NCBI GenBank assembly: GCA_023436245.1
Contig: JAEZJZ010000115.1
Coordinates: 1-64,000, forward strand
DNA: 64,000 bases
Source: Bacillota bacterium
GTDB taxonomy: Bacteria > Bacillota > UBA994 > UBA5500
Reading direction: 5' to 3'
Positions within the stretch are counted from its first letter, which is position 1. Each line of letters opens with the position of its first letter. This document shows, piece after piece, positions 58,563-64,000 of this stretch. The notes beneath the pieces are model-generated. The model searched no databases. It was not told where the DNA came from and saw only the letters and a list, made by a program, of their open reading frames with translations. Position numbers and translations under genes: made by a program.

Positions 58563-59487
58563 GTTGAGCCGCACCGGCCATCCGCATGGCTCGGCGCATC
58601 TCGCTGATTGGAGCCTCCCTGCCTGTCCAGATGCTAAACGCGTGTGCAGCTTGCCAGAGCAACATCCCCTCGCCAGAGAGCGTGCGCCAGCCATGCGCCA
58701 CCGCTTCGGCGAGAAAACCATCAATCATCTGCCCATAGGCCAAATCCACTGCCCACCCAGACGAACGAGACCAGAACTCGGCACCACTGATGCCAAAAGA
58801 CTCCCAAGGGTTCTGACTGGATGTGCAGTTCATCACTAGGGATACCTGAGCAGCTAGGAGCCACAGTTCATCACCGGTGATGACTCGCACTGAGGTGTGC
58901 TGGCCCGAGCAGGACGGGGAGCAAATATGCCTCCCCCTTGCCTCCCGCTCCGGCAGCCTGGCACAAGCCTTGGATTCAGACCGCTCGAAGCTGCTCGACA
59001 ACTCAGCGGCCAACTTTATCGCCCGCTCAGCTGTGCGGTTCAGTAAGTAGAGCCTTTGCATGCCTGCATCAAGCAGTGCCTGACAGACAGCGCGAGCCGC
59101 ACCTCCGGCTCCGATCACTAAAGCGGCCTGCCCCTGCGGAACGACTCCAGCTTCGCGCAGGCTGGATGTGAAGCCGGAAGTATCTGTGTTATGCCCGATC
59201 AGCTGGCCGCCAGACTTTTCGACTGTGTTCACCGCGCCGACTGCGAGCGCTGACGGCGCCAAACAATCGAGCAGCGGAATGATGCTCTGCTTCAGCGGCA
59301 CAGTCACATTCCAGCCGCCGACATCTGATCGCGACCTCAGTTCAGTGACTCGCTCAAGTAGGCGTTCGGGCTCCGTCGGCCATAGCAAATAGGCAGCTTC
59401 CAGCCCAAGGGCTTCGTAAGCTGCCTGATGTATCGCCGGGGAAAGGCTGTATCGCAATGGGTATCCCAAGAGTCCGTAGACAACCAT
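58552..59487 (-). CDS. aroE: Shikimate dehydrogenase with an unusual insertion
   Basis: A 311-residue AroE, longer than the usual 270-290. Substrate part: YPLRYSLSPAIHQAA, NVTVPLKQ, NTDTSGF; NADP part: GAGGAARAV and NRTAERA; C-terminal VDLAYGQM and GEGMLLWQAAHAF. After NRTAERAIKLAAEL comes an extra stretch of about 33 residues (166-198; FERSESKACARLPE, then REARGRHICSPSCSGQ) that is rich in Arg, Ser and Cys and does not look like family sequence. It lies between two strands of the Rossmann domain. The gene may still be active if the loop is tolerated. Confidence 0.92.
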   Translation of the reverse strand: MVVYGLLGYPLRYSLSPAIHQAAYEALGLEAAYLLWPTEPERLLERVTELRSRSDVGGWNVTVPLKQSIIPLLDCLAPSALAVGAVNTVEKSGGQLIGHNTDTSGFTSSLREAGVVPQGQAALVIGAGGAARAVCQALLDAGMQRLYLLNRTAERAIKLAAELSSSFERSESKACARLPEREARGRHICSPSCSGQHTSVRVITGDELWLLAAQVSLVMNCTSSQNPWESFGISGAEFWSRSSGWAVDLAYGQMIDGFLAEAVAHGWRTLSGEGMLLWQAAHAFSIWTGREAPISEMRRAMRMAGAAQHGT

Positions 59488-59510
59488 GCTCTATCTCTCC
59501 CAATACGTCT

Positions 59511-60908
59511 CTATCTGGTCGGCGCCCAAATCTGGTCACCGAAATCGATGCTAGCGCCGCCTCCGCCTGTCAAGCCATTGTAGAAGCCGCTGACTCCGCT
59601 GTCATAGCGGATACTGCCGGTACCGGTCAGCTTGGCATACTTACAGATCACAGCGCCGGTCACCTTGGCGCTGCCACTGATATTGACGTCCGCCTGTGGA
59701 GCATAGACCAGAGTGACACCCGCAGCACCGTCGCCGGACAAGTCTACCTCGTCACCACCGGTCACGATATGGCCTGCCATGCGGCCCGAACCGGTGATTT
59801 TGACATCAGCAGTTGCTGCTTGGATGGAGCCGTTGAAAGCGCCGGCGCCGGAGAGATTGAAGTCTTTGGTCCCGTTGTAGAAGATGCTCACCTTATCGGG
59901 CGAACCGCTGGCATTGAGCGTCCCACTGCCAGAGATGTCGAAAGTGTTATCGATATAGAGAGACAGCTTACCCGAACCAACAATCACCAACTTGCCGGAA
60001 CCGTGTATCTTCAAGCTGTTGGTGCGGATCACGCGCTCGCCGCTACCAACTTCTATGCGCAGCTCGCTCTTCACATCGATGCTGGGGTAATACCCGTCCT
60101 CGGTGATGAAGTGAGGCGGAGAAGGCCACCAATCGGCGTCCATGCTTGGTTTGGTGGGCAGGTTGGGAAAACTGGGCATCTGCGGATCAGGGTACACCCG
60201 CTTGGCGGTGAGGTTCTTGACTGTTCCGGTCATCGCGTCGCCTAAGAAGCGATTATTGGGCAGATCAATCACGGTGCTCGCACTCGCACCGGGCCCTATT
60301 GTCAGGTCTCCCTGCAGAGAGCAGGACCAGTCCAGGTCGACAGTGTCTGAACCGGTTGCATTAGTGACGGCATTGCCAACGATCAGCGGACTACCCTGCA
60401 TGCGGAAGCCATCTCCCGCGAACAAGGCCATGTCCAAAGGTGGAGCACTGCCCCCGCCTCCGGTGCCACCGGACCCGCCACTTCCACCGGATCCATCAGT
60501 CAGCAGCGGAAAGGTGATTCTTGTTCCCTTGGCCAGTCCGGTCGTGCCGCCTACGATGCCGTTGGACTCCAGCCTGATGCCGAAGGTACCATCACCATTG
60601 TCAATCAGGTAAGCAGATGCGTCGTAGTCCCCGGGACCGTAGTTGTCTCGACTGACAGTGGCAAAGGGGCTGGCTATGCCGTCAGCCGGCATCCACCCTT
60701 CCCCGACAAGACGCTGCAACTCCTTCAGGGCCTCCACCTTGACATGCTGAATGCCGGCCTCGGCCAGGTAGAAAGCCTGCGCATCCATCTGGTCGTTGAT
60801 TGCAGCCTTGTTTTCAACTTGAGCAGCCTGCAATACCGGCACTCCCACCAGGAGGGAAAAGCCGATGATCATCAGCACGCCCATCAACACGCTGCCTCTT
60901 TGATTCAT
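59511..60908 (-). CDS. PilX-like pilus assembly protein with repeat-rich C-terminus
   Basis: A 465-residue protein. The N-terminus (RGSVLMGVLMIIGFSLLVGVP) with AFYLAEAGIQH is of the PilX/minor pilin type. A Gly/Ser linker (SGGSGGSGGTGGGGS at about 143-157) leads to a C-terminal domain of short GSG-containing beta repeats (ISGSGTLNASGS, LSGAGAFNGS, ITGSGRMAGH, LTGTGSIRYD), likely a beta-solenoid. It may be a surface-exposed tip or adhesive part of the pilus, an inference. ATG 60908 follows GGGAGG by eight bases. Confidence 0.8.
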   Translation of the reverse strand: MNQRGSVLMGVLMIIGFSLLVGVPVLQAAQVENKAAINDQMDAQAFYLAEAGIQHVKVEALKELQRLVGEGWMPADGIASPFATVSRDNYGPGDYDASAYLIDNGDGTFGIRLESNGIVGGTTGLAKGTRITFPLLTDGSGGSGGSGGTGGGGSAPPLDMALFAGDGFRMQGSPLIVGNAVTNATGSDTVDLDWSCSLQGDLTIGPGASASTVIDLPNNRFLGDAMTGTVKNLTAKRVYPDPQMPSFPNLPTKPSMDADWWPSPPHFITEDGYYPSIDVKSELRIEVGSGERVIRTNSLKIHGSGKLVIVGSGKLSLYIDNTFDISGSGTLNASGSPDKVSIFYNGTKDFNLSGAGAFNGSIQAATADVKITGSGRMAGHIVTGGDEVDLSGDGAAGVTLVYAPQADVNISGSAKVTGAVICKYAKLTGTGSIRYDSGVSGFYNGLTGGGGASIDFGDQIWAPTR

Positions 60909-60913
60909 ATCAC

Positions 60914-61471
60914 TCACCTCCCGAAAGGAATGGTCCGTGAGTAGCTCTCCGACTCGCCAGCTGGCGCTTGTCCCCAGGTGACCTTGGTCTGCAACTTCAA
61001 GTTGTAACGGCCGTCGTCGCTGGGAGAAAGCTCAAGCACGGTCGGAATGAAACTTGGAGATTGCTCCAGTTCCTCTATGATTATTTTCGCACTGTTATAG
61101 TCGGTGGACAAGATGGTTATGGTAAGTTGATCCGGCTTAATTTCCAGACTATTCACGAAGTTGCTGCGGCCGCTCAGCCCAACCAGCAGATCGATCACGT
61201 CCTTGCCGTGGGAGATCGGGTCAAACAGCGCCTGCAGTTCCGTTTGTTCAGCCTTCAGTTTCTGCAGTGCCTCAGTGGTCTGAGCATCGCGCAACTGCAT
61301 GGCATGGCGCTCAACCAACTGCTGCTCTGCGGCCGATAGTTGCTCCTTCAAGCTAATCAGGGAATCGTTCAAGGGGGTGAAGAGCAGGTAATACCAAGCT
61401 ACCCCCAGGCTAAGCGCAACCAACACCAACAACAGCACCAACTCACGCGGGCTCGCCTTCAACTTCAACAT
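60914..61471 (-). CDS. pilO: Type IV pilus assembly protein PilO-like
   Basis: A 185-residue protein: N-terminal membrane helix (about 12-32), a coiled coil (35-85) and a ferredoxin-like C-terminal domain (LEIKPDQLTITILSTDYNS). Its position after pilM and pilN fits PilO of the inner-membrane alignment complex. The start ATG has GGAG upstream. Confidence 0.85.
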   Translation of the reverse strand: MLKLKASPRELVLLLVLVALSLGVAWYYLLFTPLNDSLISLKEQLSAAEQQLVERHAMQLRDAQTTEALQKLKAEQTELQALFDPISHGKDVIDLLVGLSGRSNFVNSLEIKPDQLTITILSTDYNSAKIIIEELEQSPSFIPTVLELSPSDDGRYNLKLQTKVTWGQAPAGESESYSRTIPFGR

Positions 61472-61472
61472 A

Positions 61473-62039
61473 TCACTCGGCTCCTTTGTAGCTGAAGGAG
61501 ATGCTGAAGGTGTATCCGGTAATGGTCACGACGAACTCCTGCTCGCCAACTGTCTCCTCAAAACCATTGAGTGCACTCATCTGCACGTCCTCCACCGAGG
61601 CACTCTGGGTCAGGTTCTGGTGGAAGAGACCGATGGGCGCGAGGTCGGTGCTGCGGCAGCTCACCTGTACCCTGTTCTCGCTGATGCCGACTTGCAGTGC
61701 TTCGACCTGTGGGGGCAGCAAGCTTGCGAGGAGATCCAGCGCCGGAACCATCGTCTCGGTGATATTCGTCTCCAGTAAGCCGCGCAACTCTGCCACCTTG
61801 CCATTCAGAAAGCTGACCTGCTCCACTCGCTGCGCCACCGGCTCCAGCGCCTGCACCTGCTGCTGCACCTGGTCCAGCGACGCTTGCATCGCTTGCTTCT
61901 CGGTGTACACCCAGGCGTAGAGACCGCCCAGGACCAACACCCAGAGGAGAACCGCCACCAACAGCAGTCTGGGCAGCGAGGATACGAGCTGTTCCCGGCG
62001 TCTGATCTTCAGATCCGGCAGTAAATCAATGGGATGCAT
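61473..62039 (-). CDS. pilN: Type IV pilus assembly protein PilN-like
   Basis: A 188-residue PilN: the short cytoplasmic N-terminus MHPIDLLPDLKIRRREQ (the PilM-binding motif has the form INLLP), one membrane helix (about 27-47), a coiled coil and a periplasm-side-type domain. ATG 62039 overlaps the pilM end and has GGAGG nine bases upstream; the longer frame is a pilM shadow. Confidence 0.9.
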   Translation of the reverse strand: MHPIDLLPDLKIRRREQLVSSLPRLLLVAVLLWVLVLGGLYAWVYTEKQAMQASLDQVQQQVQALEPVAQRVEQVSFLNGKVAELRGLLETNITETMVPALDLLASLLPPQVEALQVGISENRVQVSCRSTDLAPIGLFHQNLTQSASVEDVQMSALNGFEETVGEQEFVVTITGYTFSISFSYKGAE

Positions 62040-63123
62040 TGGCTGCCACCTCCCCCAGCGCCAGGCCGATGGCCACCGCCAGGATCGGGCCCATCTGTTC
62101 CGCCTCAGTGAAATTAGCACATTGCTCCAAATGCAAGCAAGGATTCCCTAACGCCACCTCCGGCGCCGGCATGTTCAGCCGTTCAAACAGGTCCGCCACG
62201 GACTGCCTGAGGGCATCAACCAAGCCGTCTAGCTTGGCATTCCCACCGATCACACTGACCTGGCGGATAGGGGTGGCCCGGTTCTCAATCTGGTAATACT
62301 CGAGAGACATGCTCACCTGCCGCAGCAGGCGCTCAAAGGTGGGGCGGATGCTCTCATGAATAGGGGTATCCGGCCGCACCCCGTGTTCGCGCTTCAACGC
62401 CTCGGCTTGCTCAAAGCTGACCGACTGCTTGCTGCTGATCTCTCTGGTCAGATCATTGCCGGCCACGGTGATCACGCGCACCATCTGCAGCAGATCGCCC
62501 TGAAAGATACTCAGGTTGCTGGTTCCGGCGCCGAGGTCGAGCACCACGGTTGTCTGGTCGACGGTGGAAGGCCCCAGCGTGGATGTCATGCGCAGAGAGC
62601 GCAAGGCCGCCAACGGCTCAATATCCACGCGGTTGACGGTGAACCCGGATTCCTTGAGCAGGGCGGCAAAGTCCAGGATAGGCTGCTTGGGCGAACCGAC
62701 CAAGAAGACCAGCATGCGATTGTTTGGCAGGTCGCGCACAACCTGGAAATCTGCCGACAGGCGGTCGGCAGGCATGCCAAAGTAGTTATCTGCTTGCAGT
62801 TGCAGCACTTTCTGGAACTCGTCCCGCGACATGCGGGGCACTTCTGCCTGACGCACGATCAGGTTCTGCCCGGTGAGCACCGTGGTCACGGAGAGCGCGC
62901 GCGCCCCGAACTCCCTGAGCAGTTCGCGCAGGGTGCTTTTCAGGCGCACGGCATCCTTGACCAGCCCGTTCTCCACCGTATTCGGCGGTGTTGGCCGGAC
63001 CAGAAAGCGCTGCAAGGAGAGGACCTTGGTCTTAGGATCCCGCTGCAACTCCACCAGCTTGATCGCGCCGTTGCCCACATCCAGACCTATGATGCTTTTT
63101 GGTTTTCTGCGGAAGAAGCACAT
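62026..63123 (-). CDS. pilM: Type IV pilus assembly ATPase-like protein PilM
   Basis: A 365-residue actin-like PilM with IGLDVGNGAIKLVEL for phosphate 1, VLDLGAGTSNLSIF for phosphate 2, and SVIGGNAKLDGL for adenosine. It binds PilN in the cytoplasm and links the pilus base to the motor. GGAG lies upstream of the ATG. Cysteine near the start (MCFFRRKPK) is a variable feature. Confidence 0.94.
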   Translation of the reverse strand: MCFFRRKPKSIIGLDVGNGAIKLVELQRDPKTKVLSLQRFLVRPTPPNTVENGLVKDAVRLKSTLRELLREFGARALSVTTVLTGQNLIVRQAEVPRMSRDEFQKVLQLQADNYFGMPADRLSADFQVVRDLPNNRMLVFLVGSPKQPILDFAALLKESGFTVNRVDIEPLAALRSLRMTSTLGPSTVDQTTVVLDLGAGTSNLSIFQGDLLQMVRVITVAGNDLTREISSKQSVSFEQAEALKREHGVRPDTPIHESIRPTFERLLRQVSMSLEYYQIENRATPIRQVSVIGGNAKLDGLVDALRQSVADLFERLNMPAPEVALGNPCLHLEQCANFTEAEQMGPILAVAIGLALGEVAANASH

Positions 63124-63143
63124 TCTGTTTCACTCCAAACGCA

Positions 63144-63623
63144 TCAGCGATTGCGTAACATGACGCTTGTCTTTAAGGTCAAGGGCAGCCCGTGTTCTAC
63201 TCCCGGCATTGTGGAAACTGAGACCAACTCCAGTGTGACCAAACCATCAGTCGTGGGGCCACTGACGTTCATGTCCGCAATCTTGGAGCAGATCGGCTGG
63301 GTACTCTCCCGCACCCAGAGCGTCCCCGTGCTGCGATTCAGCCCGAAGGAGAAATCCGCACTGAACACCTCACGCGGGATAATCACGGTAACTGTATCTC
63401 CGACGATCTGTAGATCGCTGCCCATGCGCAGGTACGGCACGATGGTCTCAATGGTGTAGCGCATCTCGTCCTGTAGTTCGTTGAGCAGCTTATTCTCCAG
63501 TGTATCCTTCTGATTGAGGAAGTTGATGGTGCCAACTGCAGCCACGGCCAGGCCAACCAGCGCCAGAGTGACGAGCATCTCAATCAGGGTGAACCCTCGC
63601 TTATCCTTGGCTCTAGCGCGCAT
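63144..63623 (-). CDS. Type IV prepilin-like protein (PilW/GspJ type)
   Basis: A 159-residue prepilin with leader MRARAKDKRGFTLIEMLVTL, hydrophobic helix and a C-terminal domain of about 120 residues that includes a single Cys (TQPICSKI). ATG 63623 gives the usual leader length and overlaps the preceding pilin gene by 11 bases. Likely a minor pilin. Confidence 0.88.
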   Translation of the reverse strand: MRARAKDKRGFTLIEMLVTLALVGLAVAAVGTINFLNQKDTLENKLLNELQDEMRYTIETIVPYLRMGSDLQIVGDTVTVIIPREVFSADFSFGLNRSTGTLWVRESTQPICSKIADMNVSGPTTDGLVTLELVSVSTMPGVEHGLPLTLKTSVMLRNR

Positions 63624-63981
63624 AGGTGGCCACCTGCACATTGCGATCCTTGCCGTTGTAGCGCCAGCGCACCCAGACGATAATCTCCACTTGATCGAGA
63701 CTGTCGTTCATTTCAGCAGTCGATTCCCAGGTATACGGCGGCTCACTGCCGCTGCCGCTGATCAGCGATTCAGTCTGCAGCCGAGTGCGCAGACTGGCGG
63801 ACTCGGCTACCAGTTCCTCCGCCTTCTGCTCGGCCAACAACGTCGCCGTGGTGCGCATCCTGGCTTCATAGTTCATGTTGCGAGTATATGCAGAAACGGT
63901 GAGGAAGACGGGAATGGTGATGCCTAGGATTCCAAGCACAACCAGAATTTCGATCAGAGTGAAGCCTGATCGGTTCTTCAT
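63613..63981 (-). CDS. Type IV prepilin-like protein (PilV/GspI type)
   Basis: A 122-residue prepilin with the short leader MKNRSGFTLIEILVVLGILG and the hydrophobic helix. AAGGGGG precedes the ATG. It is the first complete gene at the right edge; further pil genes probably lie beyond it on the minus strand. The small C-terminal domain suggests a minor pilin. Confidence 0.88.
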   Translation of the reverse strand: MKNRSGFTLIEILVVLGILGITIPVFLTVSAYTRNMNYEARMRTTATLLAEQKAEELVAESASLRTRLQTESLISGSGSEPPYTWESTAEMNDSLDQVEIIVWVRWRYNGKDRNVQVATYAR

Positions 63982-64000
63982 CAGTTACCGTCCCCCCTTC

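Noticed and set aside
62356..63459. 367-codon plus-strand ORF across pilM
   Set aside because: Antisense to pilM and running into a prepilin gene; no family resemblance.

Overview
The window looks like a chromosome segment of an anaerobic, endospore-forming, moderately high-GC member of the Bacillota (Clostridia in the broad sense). The evidence is spo0A, spoIVB and a complete spoIIIAA-AH operon, an asp23/amaP envelope module, an NADH-linked [FeFe] hydrogenase under a Rex repressor, and a ferredoxin-linked 2-oxoacid oxidoreductase next to butyrate kinase and phosphate butyryltransferase. No rRNA, tRNA, CRISPR array, intact insertion sequence or phage gene was recognised. Nearly all genes lie on the minus strand; the exceptions are a 45-codon ORF at the left edge and an ATP-grasp-like gene at 27.9-29.3 kb.

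Layout from left to right. 0.3-6.7 kb: a four-subunit 2-oxoacid:ferredoxin oxidoreductase, a P-loop ATPase, and buk-ptb-buk. Together these can turn branched-chain or similar 2-oxoacids into acyl-CoA, acyl phosphate and acid, yielding ATP and reduced ferredoxin. 7.0-9.2 kb: spo0A (with 0A boxes upstream) and spoIVB. 9.6-20.9 kb: the conserved Clostridial string recN-nadK-tlyA-dxs-PAP2-like-ispA-xseB-xseA-tsaD paralogue-nusB, then DUF2273-amaP-asp23. 20.9-22.0 kb: about 1 kb without a convincing gene. 22.0-27.1 kb: spoIIIAH to spoIIIAA. 27.3-36.2 kb: an accessory stretch (zinc-ribbon protein, ATP-grasp-like protein, flavin reductase, HAD phosphatase, M42 peptidase, AbrB-like membrane protein, cobO, a GT2 glycosyltransferase). 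36.5-45.2 kb: a redox block with a SpoIIE-type phosphatase, a PAS-linked sensory [FeFe] hydrogenase, a thioredoxin-like ferredoxin, the electron-bifurcating-type hydrogenase (HydC, HydA, HydB and an HndB-like protein) and rex. 45.3-49.0 kb: an aldolase-like protein, efp, an M24 peptidase and aroQ. 49.3-55.5 kb: an M14 peptidase, a YkuS-like protein, two amidohydrolase paralogues and an ABC-F protein with an attenuator-like leader. 56.3-59.5 kb: aroB, aroK, a prepilin and aroE. 59.5-64 kb: a PilX-like protein, pilO, pilN, pilM and two prepilins; the cluster continues past the right edge.

The backbone matches the usual Clostridial order pil-aro-efp-spoIIIA-asp23-nusB-xse-ispA-dxs-tlyA-nadK-recN-spoIVB-spo0A, but blocks split it: about 19 kb of redox and accessory genes lie between efp and spoIIIAA, and about 7 kb between aroQ and aroB. 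argR and aroC, often part of this string, are absent from their usual places.

The most unusual signal is in the intergenic DNA. At least four families of short palindromic repeats recur at gene ends. The most striking is a unit of about 65 bp with two hairpins, whose stems differ between copies through paired substitutions that keep the base pairing, while the linker and 3' tail stay constant. Copies occur singly, as halves, in tandem (2.5 copies at 15.0 kb, 3 copies at 57.9-58.1 kb), fused to another repeat family, and apparently inside the cobO reading frame.
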